Shown in pieces: positions 41,621 to 50,313 of a stretch of DNA of 64,000 nucleotides (the stretch's first letter is position 1; each line of letters opens with the position of its first letter). The DNA is from Streptomyces sp. SID13031 (lineage in GTDB: Bacteria; Actinomycetota; Actinomycetes; Propionibacteriales; Kribbellaceae). The position numbers and the translations under genes are program-made. The stretch spans positions 62,001 through 126,000 of the forward strand of contig NZ_JAAGLV010000012.1 of the NCBI RefSeq assembly GCF_010548305.1, in the 5' to 3' direction. The notes below the pieces were generated by a model. The model was not told the origin of the DNA, ran no database searches, and saw only the letters and a program-made list of their open reading frames with translations.

Positions 41621-41673
41621 GTAGGCGTTGTGGCCTACCGATAAGGTGTGCCTGTACAGCGGCAGGGGCCGCT
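41621..41673 (+). terminator. Tandem hairpins after the WecA-like gene
   Basis: A GTAGGC/GCCTAC stem (41621-41638, 6-base loop) is followed by AGCGGC-AGGG-GCCGCT (41658-41673), which is trailed by CGTTT. Together they form a likely terminator separating the cell-wall gene from the atp operon. Confidence 0.6.
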
Positions 41674-41687
41674 CGTTTGCTGACCTT

Positions 41688-41717
41688 TTGCTAGCGCAGG
41701 AGACTTTGTGCTAGTTT
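41688..41717 (+). promoter_or_regulatory. Candidate atp operon promoter
   Basis: TTGCTA (41688-41693) and TAGTTT (41712-41717) are spaced by 18 bases and lie after the hairpins and about 95 bases before atpI. They fit a housekeeping sigma-factor promoter; the rest of the roughly 205-base gap (41607-41812) shows no gene. Confidence 0.4.
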
Positions 41718-41812
41718 TCACAAGCACCAGCAATCAACAGCTTCACCCCTGACCCCGCCCACCAGACGACCGAGGGCAGCAATCCCGGCCGCCAGCAGGA
41801 CGGAACCACCAG

Positions 41813-42292
41813 ATGCCATCCAAAGATGACACCGTCCAGGTAAGTAGCCCCAAAGAAGCCGGCCAAGCGACAAAGCACCCGGCTCTGGCGATGTTGCGCG
41901 GCGCAGTGGTCGCCGCCGTCGTCGTCGGCGTGAACGCGGCCGCGGTCTCCGCGGTGGCCGCCGGAGTCGAGGGTCTGTGGGGTGCACTGCTCGGCCTGCT
42001 GATGGTGATGATCTTCTCCGGCGCCGGTCTGTTCGCGTTGCACCTGGCCCGGCACACCAGCCCGACCGTGCAGCTCGGTGTCGCGATGGCCTCCTATACC
42101 GGCCGGATCGCGATCTTCGGTGGTCTGCTCGCGCTCGCGCTGAACTCGGACTCCCTGGCCCGCAACGTCAACCTGACCGCGCTCGGGGTCTCCGCGATGG
42201 TGGTCGTGATGGGCTGGCTGGCCGGCGAGATCTGGGCCTGGTCCCGGCTGCGGATCCCGATCTACGACCTCGACCACGAGGTGAACCCGTGA
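41813..42292 (+). CDS. atpI: AtpI-type membrane protein at the head of the atp operon
   Basis: The 159-residue protein has four hydrophobic segments (about residues 27-50, 54-78, 90-108 and 115-140), the layout of the ATP synthase protein I family. AtpI is an assembly helper for the c-ring and is not part of the finished enzyme. The call rests mainly on position and topology, since the family is poorly conserved. The C-terminus is acidic (YDLDHEVNP). Confidence 0.7.
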   Translation: MPSKDDTVQVSSPKEAGQATKHPALAMLRGAVVAAVVVGVNAAAVSAVAAGVEGLWGALLGLLMVMIFSGAGLFALHLARHTSPTVQLGVAMASYTGRIAIFGGLLALALNSDSLARNVNLTALGVSAMVVVMGWLAGEIWAWSRLRIPIYDLDHEVNP

Positions 42293-42418
42293 GCACGCTG
42301 GGTGAGGTCTCGGAGAGCCGTTTCCAAGCTGTGACCAAGGGTGTGGCGAAGGGCACTTGGCAGCCCGCTCAGGTCGATGTGACCGGGCGTGTCGCGGGCT
42401 GGTACCTTTCGGGTGCCA

Positions 42419-42634
42419 ATGAGCCAGAACGAGGATCCGAAGCCGACGCCGAATACATCCGGCGATGGCTGGCGGGTCCTGTCCTACTTGATCGGCGGAA
42501 TCCTCGTCTACGGGGGAATCGGCTTCGGGTTGGATCGCTGGCTCGGCACCCAGTTTCTGCTTCCAGTGGGCATCGTTCTCGGTGCCGGTCTCACCATCTT
42601 GATGTTGCACTTCCGGTACGGGCTGCGGTCCTGA
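42419..42634 (+). CDS. AtpZ/AtpI-like two-helix protein
   Basis: The 71-residue protein has two transmembrane helices (WRVLSYLIGGILVYGGIGFGLDRWLG and LLPVGIVLGAGLTILMLHF) with the GxGxxxDRWLG motif typical of AtpZ/AtpI-related proteins. AtpZ partners AtpI in c-ring assembly or Mg2+/Ca2+ transport in other bacteria. The ATG at 42419 is chosen because the conserved part begins just after it; there is no strong ribosome-binding site. It precedes atpB by 97 bases. Confidence 0.7.
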   Translation: MSQNEDPKPTPNTSGDGWRVLSYLIGGILVYGGIGFGLDRWLGTQFLLPVGIVLGAGLTILMLHFRYGLRS

Positions 42635-42731
42635 GCCCTGCCGGGTCTGACGTAGTTGACCGCCTTGCCCTGAGCCGCCCTGCCCTTAGCCCTATGGCGA
42701 ACGACTTGAGCACGACGCGAGAGGAGACCCG

Positions 42732-43514
42732 GTGAGCGCCGGCGTTCCGACCGAGTTCATTCCACCCGGTCCACAAAGCTTCGACACCCCGCCGATCATC
42801 GACGGCGTCGACTGGTTCACCAAGCCGGTGCTGGTCGCCGCGCTGTCGGTGATCCTGATCGTCTGGTTCTTCTGGGGTGCGTCCCGTAAGGCCGCCGTGG
42901 TCCCGAGCAAGCTGCAGTTCGCCGGCGAGTTGGGCTACAACTTCGTCCGCAACTCGATGGTGCGCGACGCGATCGGCAGCAAGGAGTACATGAAGTACGT
43001 GCCGTACCTGTGCGGCCTGTTCTTCTTCATCCTGTTCAACAACGTCGCCGCGACGATCCCGCTGGTCCAGTTCCCGACCTTCAGCCACATCGGCTGGGCG
43101 TACGTGGCCGCGATCATGAGCTGGGTCATCTACAACGCGGTCGGGATCAAGAAGAAGGGCCTCTGGGGCTACTTCAAGCACCAGACGATGCCCGCCGGCG
43201 TGCCGGTCTGGCTGATGCCGCTGATGATCCCGATCGAGTTCATCTCGAACATCCTGGTCCGGCCGGTGTCGCTGAGCCTGCGGTTGTTCGCCAACATGTT
43301 CGCCGGTCACATCCTGTTGCTGGTGTTCGTCCTCGGTGGCGAGTACATGGTCTTCGAGACCGGCAGCATCGCCCTCGGCGGCGTCGGAATCCTCACCTTC
43401 CTGATGGGCTTGGCGATCGCCGGGCTGGAGCTGTTCGTCCAGTGCATCCAGGCCTATATCTTCGTCGTGCTGACCGCGCAGTACAGCGGCAGCGCCATCG
43501 CCGACGAACACTGA
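42732..43514 (+). CDS. atpB: ATP synthase F0 subunit a
   Basis: The 260-residue membrane subunit forms the proton half-channels. It has the essential arginine in SLRLFANMFAGH and the C-terminal FVQCIQAYIFVVLT helix. The GTG start at 42732 has a strong GAGAGGAG ribosome-binding site. It is the first structural subunit gene in the order a-c-b-delta-alpha-gamma-beta-epsilon. Confidence 0.96.
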   Translation: MSAGVPTEFIPPGPQSFDTPPIIDGVDWFTKPVLVAALSVILIVWFFWGASRKAAVVPSKLQFAGELGYNFVRNSMVRDAIGSKEYMKYVPYLCGLFFFILFNNVAATIPLVQFPTFSHIGWAYVAAIMSWVIYNAVGIKKKGLWGYFKHQTMPAGVPVWLMPLMIPIEFISNILVRPVSLSLRLFANMFAGHILLLVFVLGGEYMVFETGSIALGGVGILTFLMGLAIAGLELFVQCIQAYIFVVLTAQYSGSAIADEH

Positions 43515-43596
43515 TCCGTACCACCCCGCAGTACTCCTGACCCGTAGCAACGGAAATCCGGATAGTCCCTATCCGTACCGAAAGGAACACACCGCA

Positions 43597-43833
43597 ATGA
43601 GCATGGCTCTCGAAATCACCGGTGACATCGCCGTCCTCGGCTACGGTCTCGCCGCGATCGGCCCGGGCGTGGGCGTCGGTCTGATCTTCGCCGCCGTCAT
43701 CAACGGCACCGCGCGTCAGCCCGAGGCGCAGAGCAAGCTGCAGTCGATCGCGTGGATCGGCTTCGGTGTCACCGAGGTTCTGGCGATCATCGGTATCGCC
43801 CTGGCCTTCGTCTTCAAGGCCCCGGCGAACTGA
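43597..43833 (+). CDS. atpE: ATP synthase F0 subunit c
   Basis: The 78-residue two-helix proteolipid has the glycine-rich first helix (GYGLAAIGPGVGVGLIFAAVINGTARQPE, with the polar-loop RQPE) and the proton-carrying glutamate in the second helix (GVTEVLAIIGIAL). It forms the rotating ring. An AAAGGA ribosome-binding site precedes the ATG. Confidence 0.97.
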   Translation: MSMALEITGDIAVLGYGLAAIGPGVGVGLIFAAVINGTARQPEAQSKLQSIAWIGFGVTEVLAIIGIALAFVFKAPAN

Positions 43834-43863
43834 TCTTCCACCCCTGACTGACAGGACTGAGAC

Positions 43864-44439
43864 ATGTTGACGACGCTTCTCCCGCTGACAGAAGCGGCCG
43901 CTGAGGAGACCCCCAGCCCGCTGCTGCCGCACACGGCTGAGATCATCTTCGGCTTCGTGTTCCTGGTCCTCTTGGCCATCGCCTTCGCCAAGGTCGTAGT
44001 TCCGAAGTTCGAGAAGGCTTATGCCGACCGGACCGCGGCGATCGAAGGCGGAATGAACGAGGCCAAGGCGGCCCAGGCCGAGGCGAAGGCGGCCCTCGAC
44101 AAGTACAACGCGCAGCTGGCGGAAGCACGCCAGGAAGCCGCGAAGATCCGCGAGGACGCGCGTGAGCAAGGCGCGCTCATCATCGCGGAGCTGCGTGAAC
44201 AGGCCAACACCGAGGCCGAGCGGATCGTGACGCACGCGCGGGCCCAGATCGACGCCGAGCGCGCCCAGGCCGTCGCCTCGCTGCGCAGCGAGGTCGGCAC
44301 CATGGCGACCACGCTGGCGGGCCGGATCGTCGGTGAGTCGCTCGAGGACGAGGCGCGTCAGCGCCGGACCGTCGAGCGCTTCCTGGCCGATCTGGAGGCC
44401 TCGGAGTCGGCCCGGCAGGCCGTCGGAACGGACGGCTGA
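43864..44439 (+). CDS. atpF: ATP synthase F0 subunit b
   Basis: The 191-residue subunit has one N-terminal transmembrane helix (about residues 23-45) and a long charged coiled-coil stalk (EGGMNEAKAAQAEAKAALDK onward) that holds F1. It is a stand-alone b subunit, not the b-delta fusion found in mycobacteria. The stop overlaps the atpH start by one base. Confidence 0.94.
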   Translation: MLTTLLPLTEAAAEETPSPLLPHTAEIIFGFVFLVLLAIAFAKVVVPKFEKAYADRTAAIEGGMNEAKAAQAEAKAALDKYNAQLAEARQEAAKIREDAREQGALIIAELREQANTEAERIVTHARAQIDAERAQAVASLRSEVGTMATTLAGRIVGESLEDEARQRRTVERFLADLEASESARQAVGTDG

Positions 44440-45236
44440 TGCGCGGCACATCGAGGGAGTCACTCGCCAAGGCCCAGGAGGCCCTGGCGAGTGTCACCGT
44501 CACCGAAGGCCTCGGCGCCGAGCTGTTCTCGGTGGCCAAGCTGCTCGACGGCAACGGCTCGCTCCGGCGCGCCCTGACCGACCCGGCCCGCCCCTCGGCG
44601 ACCCGGACCGGTCTGGCCCAGCAGTTGCTCGGCGGCAAGATCTCCGCCCAGGCGCTGGAGGTCCTGACCGCCGCGGTGGCCGGCCGCTGGGTCAGCGGAC
44701 GTGACCTCGGCGACTCGCTCGACGAGCTGAGCGTGCAGGCCGATGTGGCCTACGCCGACGGCCAGCGCAAGCTGGACGACGTCGAGGACGAGCTCTTCCG
44801 GCTCGACCGGATCGTCACCGCCGAGCGGGCGCTGAGCGACAAGCTGAGTGACCGCAACATCCCGGTGGCAACCCGCCAGGAGCTGATCCACGGACTGCTG
44901 CAGGGCAAGGCAACCGACGTCACCGTGCGGCTGGCCGAGCGCGCAGTGGACGGTCGGGGCCGCAACTTCGCGGGCTCGATGCGGTCCTACCAGGTTGCTG
45001 CCGCCGCCCGGCGCAGCGCCAGCATCGCGACCGTTCGCGTCGCCGCCGACCTGTCCGAGGCCGACCGCACCCGGCTCGCCGCGGCGCTCGGCCGGCAGTA
45101 CGGGCGCGACATCCAGCTGAACGTGATCGTCGACCCCAAGGTCGTCGGTGGCGTCCGGGTGGACATCGGTGACGAAGTGATCGACGGAACCATCGCGGCC
45201 CGGCTCGACGAGGCGCAACGGCGCATCGCGGGCTGA
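44439..45236 (+). CDS. atpH: ATP synthase F1 subunit delta
   Basis: The 265-residue stator subunit connects b to the top of F1. It has the C-terminal VDPKVVGGVRVDIGDEVIDGTI(A)ARLD signature. At about 265 residues it is longer than the enterobacterial subunit (about 177), as is usual in actinobacteria, owing to an inserted helical part in the middle. Confidence 0.94.
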   Translation: MRGTSRESLAKAQEALASVTVTEGLGAELFSVAKLLDGNGSLRRALTDPARPSATRTGLAQQLLGGKISAQALEVLTAAVAGRWVSGRDLGDSLDELSVQADVAYADGQRKLDDVEDELFRLDRIVTAERALSDKLSDRNIPVATRQELIHGLLQGKATDVTVRLAERAVDGRGRNFAGSMRSYQVAAAARRSASIATVRVAADLSEADRTRLAAALGRQYGRDIQLNVIVDPKVVGGVRVDIGDEVIDGTIAARLDEAQRRIAG

Positions 45237-45323
45237 CCTCTAACGACATAGCGGCGCTAGTGGTCAGCAAGCCTCTAGAGCCATCATCAGGCCAGAAGGT
45301 CAAGGAAGCAGGGACGGAAGATA

Positions 45324-46961
45324 ATGGCTGAGCTCACGATCAGGCCGGAGGAGATCCGGGACGCCCTGGATCAGTTCGTCCAAAACTACGAGCCGGACGA
45401 GGCCGCCCGCGAAGAGGTCGGCACCGTGATCGACGCGGGTGACGGCATCGCGCACGTCGAGGGTCTGCCCTCGGCGATGACGAACGAGCTGCTCGAGTTC
45501 GAGGACGGCACCCAGGGCATCGCACTGAACCTCGACGTCCGCAACATCGGCGTCGTCGTCCTCGGTGACTTCGGTGGCATCGAGGAGGGCCAGCAGGTAC
45601 GTCGTACCGGCTCCGTCCTCTCGGTCCCGGTCGGCGAGGGCTACCTGGGTCGCGTCGTCGACCCGCTGGGCAAGCCGATCGACGGCCTCGGTGAGATCAC
45701 CGGCCTCGAGGGCACCCGCGCGCTGGAGCTGCAGGCGGCCGGCGTGATGGACCGCCAGGAGGTCCGCGAGCCGCTGCAGACCGGTATCAAGGCGATCGAC
45801 GGGATGATCCCGATCGGCCGCGGCCAGCGTCAGCTGATCATCGGCGACCGCAAGACCGGCAAGACCGCGATCGCGATCGACACGATCATCAACCAGAAGG
45901 CCAACTGGGAGTCCGGCGACCCGAAGAAGCAGGTTCGCTGCATCTACGTCGCGATCGGCCAGAAGGGCTCGACGATCGCCGCCGTCCGCGGCGCGCTCGA
46001 AGAGGCCGGCGCGATGGAGTACACCACCATCGTCGCCTCCCCGGCGTCCGACGCGGCCGGCTTCAAGTACGTCGCGCCGTACACCGGCTCGGCCATCGGT
46101 CAGCACTGGATGTACCAGGGCAAGCACGTCCTGATCGTCTTCGACGACCTGACCAAGCAGGCCGAGGCCTACCGCTCGATGTCGCTGCTGCTGCGCCGCC
46201 CGCCGGGTCGTGAGGCCTACCCGGGTGACGTCTTCTACCTGCACAGCCGGCTGCTCGAGCGCTGCGCGAAGCTGAGTGACGCGCTCGGCGCCGGTTCGAT
46301 GACGGGTCTGCCGGTGATCGAGACGAAGGCCAACGACGTCTCGGCCTTCATTCCGACCAACGTCATCTCCATCACCGACGGCCAGATCTTCCTCCAGTCG
46401 GACCTGTTCAACGCGAACATCCGCCCGGCCATCGACGTCGGCATCTCGGTGTCGCGAGTCGGCGGCGCCGCGCAGGTCAAGGGCATGAAGAACGTCTCCG
46501 GCACGCTGAAGCTCGACCTCGCGCAGTTCCGCGCAATGGAGGCGTTCGCGATGTTCGCCTCCGACCTCGACGCCACCTCGCGCCGCCAGCTGGACCGCGG
46601 TCAGCGTCTGGTCGAGCTGCTGCGTCAGCCGCAGTACTCGCCGTACCCGGTCGAGGACCAGACCGTCTCGATCTGGGCTGGTACCACCGGCAAGTTCGAC
46701 GACGTGCCGGTCAACGACGTGCTCCGGTTCGAGCGTGAGTTCCTGGACTACCTGCGCCGGGAGAGCAAGGTTCTCGACGCCGTCCGCGAGTCGGGCAAGT
46801 TCGAGGACGAGTCGGCCGCCGCGGTCACCGACGCTCTGACGAAGTTCAAGCCGACCTTCCAGACCTCCGACGGCCAGTTGCTCGTCGGCAAGGAAGAGAC
46901 CGCGGCGATGGACTCCGCGGATGTCGAGCAGGAAAAGATCACCAAGCAGAAGCGGGGCTGA
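45324..46961 (+). CDS. atpA: ATP synthase F1 subunit alpha
   Basis: The 545-residue non-catalytic nucleotide-binding subunit has Walker A GDRKTGKTA, the VYVAIGQKGS-like segment (here IYVAIGQKGSTIA) and the RPAIDVGISVSRVGGAAQ signature with the arginine finger region. A short charged C-terminal extension is present, as in other actinobacterial alpha subunits. It is separated from atpH by 87 bases. Confidence 0.97.
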   Translation: MAELTIRPEEIRDALDQFVQNYEPDEAAREEVGTVIDAGDGIAHVEGLPSAMTNELLEFEDGTQGIALNLDVRNIGVVVLGDFGGIEEGQQVRRTGSVLSVPVGEGYLGRVVDPLGKPIDGLGEITGLEGTRALELQAAGVMDRQEVREPLQTGIKAIDGMIPIGRGQRQLIIGDRKTGKTAIAIDTIINQKANWESGDPKKQVRCIYVAIGQKGSTIAAVRGALEEAGAMEYTTIVASPASDAAGFKYVAPYTGSAIGQHWMYQGKHVLIVFDDLTKQAEAYRSMSLLLRRPPGREAYPGDVFYLHSRLLERCAKLSDALGAGSMTGLPVIETKANDVSAFIPTNVISITDGQIFLQSDLFNANIRPAIDVGISVSRVGGAAQVKGMKNVSGTLKLDLAQFRAMEAFAMFASDLDATSRRQLDRGQRLVELLRQPQYSPYPVEDQTVSIWAGTTGKFDDVPVNDVLRFEREFLDYLRRESKVLDAVRESGKFEDESAAAVTDALTKFKPTFQTSDGQLLVGKEETAAMDSADVEQEKITKQKRG

Positions 46962-46967
46962 TCGTCC

Positions 46968-47879
46968 ATGCCCGCAACCCAACGTGAGCTGAAGGATCGG
47001 CGGAGCTCCGTCTCCACGATCAAGAAGCTCACCCGCGCGATGGAGCTGATCGCGGCGTCCCGGATCGTCAAGGCGCAGCAACGCGCCAAGGCGGCCGGTC
47101 CGTACGCGCGTGAGCTCACCCGAGCGGTGTCGGCGGTGGCGACGTTCTCGAACGTCGACCACCCGCTGACCACCGAGAAGCCGAACCCGAAGCGGGCCGC
47201 GGTTCTCCTGATCACCTCCGACCGCGGCCAGGCCGGCGCGTACTCCTCCTCGGTCATCCGGGAAGGTGAGCGGCTGAACCAGCTGCTGCGCGAGGACGAG
47301 AAGGAGATCGTTCCGTTCCTCAGCGGGCGCAAGGGAATCGCCTACTACACCTTCCGGCAGCGCGAGGTCGCGCAGTCGTGGAGCGGTGACTCCGACGCGC
47401 CGTCGTTCGCCCGGGCCCGAGAGGTCGCCGACGCGTTGATCGAGTCCTTCCTCAAGCCCACCGAGGAGGGCGGCGTGGACGAGATCCACATCGTCTTCAC
47501 CCGGTTCGTCTCGATGCTGACCCAGAAGCCGGACGTGATCCGGTTGCTGCCGTTGGAGGTCGTCGAGGGCGAAGAGGCGCCGGCCGCGGAAGATGTACTG
47601 CCGCTGTACGAGTTCGAGCCGTCCGCCGAGGACGTGCTCGACGGGCTGCTGCCGAAGTACGTCGCGAGCCGGATCCACTACTGCATGCTGCAGGCGGCGG
47701 CCTCCGAGCTCGCCAGCCGGCAACGCGCGATGAAGTCCGCGACGGACAATGCGCAAGATCTGATCGAACGACTGACCCGCGAGTACAACCAGGTGCGGCA
47801 GTCGGCCATTACCCAGGAAATCAGCGAGATCGTCGGTGGCGCCAACGCGCTGGCCGATGCCAACGCCGGGAGCGAGTGA
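46968..47879 (+). CDS. atpG: ATP synthase F1 subunit gamma
   Basis: The 303-residue central-stalk rotor subunit has the N-terminal coiled coil (MPATQRELKDRRSSVSTIKKLTRAMELIAASRI), a middle Rossmann-like domain and the C-terminal coil with the NQVRQSAITQEISEIVGGANAL signature. It begins six bases after atpA. Confidence 0.96.
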   Translation: MPATQRELKDRRSSVSTIKKLTRAMELIAASRIVKAQQRAKAAGPYARELTRAVSAVATFSNVDHPLTTEKPNPKRAAVLLITSDRGQAGAYSSSVIREGERLNQLLREDEKEIVPFLSGRKGIAYYTFRQREVAQSWSGDSDAPSFARAREVADALIESFLKPTEEGGVDEIHIVFTRFVSMLTQKPDVIRLLPLEVVEGEEAPAAEDVLPLYEFEPSAEDVLDGLLPKYVASRIHYCMLQAAASELASRQRAMKSATDNAQDLIERLTREYNQVRQSAITQEISEIVGGANALADANAGSE

Positions 47880-47884
47880 GAGAG

Positions 47885-49339
47885 ATGACTGCCACGGTTA
47901 CCGAGAAAGACAACAGCGGCGCGGCAGGCGCCGTTGGTCGCGTCGCCCGGGTCATCGGCCCGGTCGTCGACATCGAGTTCCCCGCGGACGCGATGCCCGA
48001 CATCTACAACGCGCTCGAGGTGGACATCACCTTGGCCGACGTCACCACCACGATCACCCTCGAGGTCGCGCTGCACGTCGGCGACAACATCGTCCGGGCG
48101 ATCTCGATGAAGCCCACCGACGGCCTGGTCCGCGGTACCGAGGTACGCGACACCGGTGCGGCGATCTCCGTGCCGGTCGGCGACGTCACCAAGGGCCGGG
48201 TCTGGTCCGTCACGGGCAAGTGCCTGAGCCAGGACGAGTCCGAGTTCGAGATCACCGAGCGCTGGCCGATCCACCGCAAGGCGCCGGCCTTCGACCAGCT
48301 CGAGTCCAAGACCGAGATGCTGGAGACCGGCATCAAGGTGCTGGACCTGCTCACCCCGTACGTGCAGGGCGGCAAGATCGGCCTGTTCGGCGGTGCGGGC
48401 GTCGGCAAGACCGTGATGATCCAGGAGATGATCTACCGGATCGCGCACAACTTCGGTGGCACCTCGGTGTTCGCCGGTGTCGGTGAGCGCACCCGTGAGG
48501 GCAACGACCTGATCGGTGAGATGGAAGACGCGGGCGTCTTCAAGGACACCGCGCTGGTCTTCGGCCAGATGGACGAGCCACCGGGCACGCGTCTTCGCGT
48601 CGCGCTGTCGGCGCTGACGATGGCGGAGTACTTCCGCGACGTCGCCGGCCAGGACGTGCTGTTGTTCATCGACAACATCTTCCGCTTCACCCAGGCCGGT
48701 TCCGAGGTCTCCACGCTGCTCGGCCGGATGCCGTCCGCGGTGGGTTACCAGCCGAACCTGGCCGACGAGATGGGCGTTCTGCAGGAGCGGATCACCTCGA
48801 CCCGGGGTCACTCGATCACCTCGATGCAGGCGATCTACGTACCGGCCGACGACTACACCGACCCGGCGCCGGCCACCACGTTCGCGCACCTGGACGCGAC
48901 CACCGAGCTGTCGCGAGTGATCGCGTCGCGTGGTCTGTACCCGGCCGTCGACCCGCTGACCTCCACGTCGCGGATCCTCGACCCGCAGTACATCGGCCAG
49001 GAGCACTACGACGTGGCCGTCCGGGTGAAGCAGATCCTGCAGAAGAACAAGGAACTGCAGGACATCATCGCCATCCTGGGTGTCGACGAGCTCTCCGAAG
49101 AGGACAAGATCACCGTCGCCCGCGCGCGCCGGATCGAGCAGTTCCTCTCGCAGAACACGTACATGGCGGAGAAGTTCACCAACACGCCGGGTTCGACGGT
49201 GCCGCTGAAGGACACCATCGAGTCGTTCAAGAAGATCACCGAGGGCGAGTGCGACCACATCGCCGAGCAGGCCTTCTTCAACGTCGGTTCGCTCGACGAC
49301 GTCGAGCGGCGTTGGGCTGAGCTCCAGAAGGAACTCTGA
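47885..49339 (+). CDS. atpD: ATP synthase F1 subunit beta
   Basis: The 484-residue catalytic subunit has Walker A GGAGVGKTV, the catalytic glutamate in GVGERTREGND, Walker B VLLFIDNIFRFTQ and the PAVDPLTSTSR block. The start is ATG at 47885, preceded by GAGAG; an in-frame upstream codon at 47876 overlaps the atpG stop and is less likely. Confidence 0.97.
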   Translation: MTATVTEKDNSGAAGAVGRVARVIGPVVDIEFPADAMPDIYNALEVDITLADVTTTITLEVALHVGDNIVRAISMKPTDGLVRGTEVRDTGAAISVPVGDVTKGRVWSVTGKCLSQDESEFEITERWPIHRKAPAFDQLESKTEMLETGIKVLDLLTPYVQGGKIGLFGGAGVGKTVMIQEMIYRIAHNFGGTSVFAGVGERTREGNDLIGEMEDAGVFKDTALVFGQMDEPPGTRLRVALSALTMAEYFRDVAGQDVLLFIDNIFRFTQAGSEVSTLLGRMPSAVGYQPNLADEMGVLQERITSTRGHSITSMQAIYVPADDYTDPAPATTFAHLDATTELSRVIASRGLYPAVDPLTSTSRILDPQYIGQEHYDVAVRVKQILQKNKELQDIIAILGVDELSEEDKITVARARRIEQFLSQNTYMAEKFTNTPGSTVPLKDTIESFKKITEGECDHIAEQAFFNVGSLDDVERRWAELQKEL

Positions 49340-49743
49340 TGGCGGAAGACACCGGTAGGCACCTCGAGGTCGCGCTGGTCGCGGCCGAGCGGGTGGTCTG
49401 GGAGGGGCAGGCGAAGATCGTCATCGCCCGTACCACCGACGGCGACGTCGGTATCCTCCCCGGCCACGCGCCGCTGCTGGGTCTCCTGCAAGGTGGCACC
49501 GTCCAGGTGCGGACGATCGACGACGAGTACTTCGTCGCGGCCGCGCCGGACGGCTTCATCTCGGTGGCGAACGACCGGGTCTCGATCCTGGCCGAGAACG
49601 CCGAGATGGGGCACGACATCGACCTCGAAGAGGCCAAGCGGGCGCTCGAGCAGGCTCAGTCGACCGGGACCGACGGCGAGGACGAGCAGGAGCAGGTGCG
49701 CGTCGCCGAGGCCAGGGTGAGGGCCGCCGAGAAGGCGTCCTGA
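49339..49743 (+). CDS. atpC: ATP synthase F1 subunit epsilon
   Basis: The 134-residue subunit has the N-terminal beta-sandwich with the GDVGILPGHAPLLGLL signature and a C-terminal helical region that can inhibit ATP hydrolysis. Its ATG shares a base with the atpD stop codon. It is the last gene of the ATP synthase operon. Confidence 0.96.
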   Translation: MAEDTGRHLEVALVAAERVVWEGQAKIVIARTTDGDVGILPGHAPLLGLLQGGTVQVRTIDDEYFVAAAPDGFISVANDRVSILAENAEMGHDIDLEEAKRALEQAQSTGTDGEDEQEQVRVAEARVRAAEKAS

Positions 49744-49835
49744 ACCCACCTGCAATAATTGAACAGAGTCACAGTCAGTACGGTTCGGGGATGGTGTCAC
49801 CACAGCGAGGGCACCAGGAATGAGGTTGGCAACTT

Positions 49836-50267
49836 ATGAGCACAGTCCTCGAATTGGTCGGGGTCTGTTGCCTTGCTGCCGTACTGCTGATCATCGCTTT
49901 CGCGTGCCGTCGTCGCTGGTTGTCCAGGGACGGCGGCACGTTCGATTGCAGCCTGCAACTCGCTGAGAAGGACCACGGCCGCGGCTGGGCCCTCGGCCTG
50001 GCCCGCTACGTAGGCGACGACCTCCAATGGTTCCGCGTCTTCAGCCTCGCCTGGTGGCCCAAACTGACCGTCAACCGCCGCCAGCTGGAAGGCGTCACCA
50101 CCCGCCGCCCGATGGGCAACGAGCCCCTCGTGACGTATGCCGGCCACGTAATAGTCGACGCTGCCCTCCGCGACCGCACAGTCCACTTCGCCATGACCGA
50201 AGAAGCCCTCACCGGCGTCCTGGCCTGGATGGAATCCGCACCCCCCAGCACCCAGACCTATCTGTAG
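49836..50267 (+). CDS. DUF2550 family protein
   Basis: The 143-residue protein has one N-terminal transmembrane helix (LVGVCCLAAVLLIIAFACRRRWL) followed by a DUF2550 domain (GTFDCSLQL, GWALGLARYVGDDLQWFRVFSLAWWPK). Genes of this family commonly follow atpC in actinobacteria, but no function is established that I know of. It may be an accessory envelope protein. The ATG at 49836 is 92 bases after atpC. Confidence 0.85.
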   Translation: MSTVLELVGVCCLAAVLLIIAFACRRRWLSRDGGTFDCSLQLAEKDHGRGWALGLARYVGDDLQWFRVFSLAWWPKLTVNRRQLEGVTTRRPMGNEPLVTYAGHVIVDAALRDRTVHFAMTEEALTGVLAWMESAPPSTQTYL

Positions 50268-50301
50268 GTCCCAGCCTCCCGATTCTGTCGGTGACCTTGG
50301 C

Positions 50302-50307
50302 TAACGT
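50302..50307 (+). promoter_or_regulatory. Candidate -10 box of a leaderless SNF2-helicase transcript
   Basis: TAACGT is followed by six bases and the GTG start at 50314, with no ribosome-binding site between. Confidence 0.45.
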
Positions 50308-50313
50308 GATCGC

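Noticed and set aside
42289..42735. Plus-strand frame overlapping AtpZ and its flanks
   Set aside because: It lacks recognisable domains, and the AtpZ frame shows two clean transmembrane helices and the expected position.
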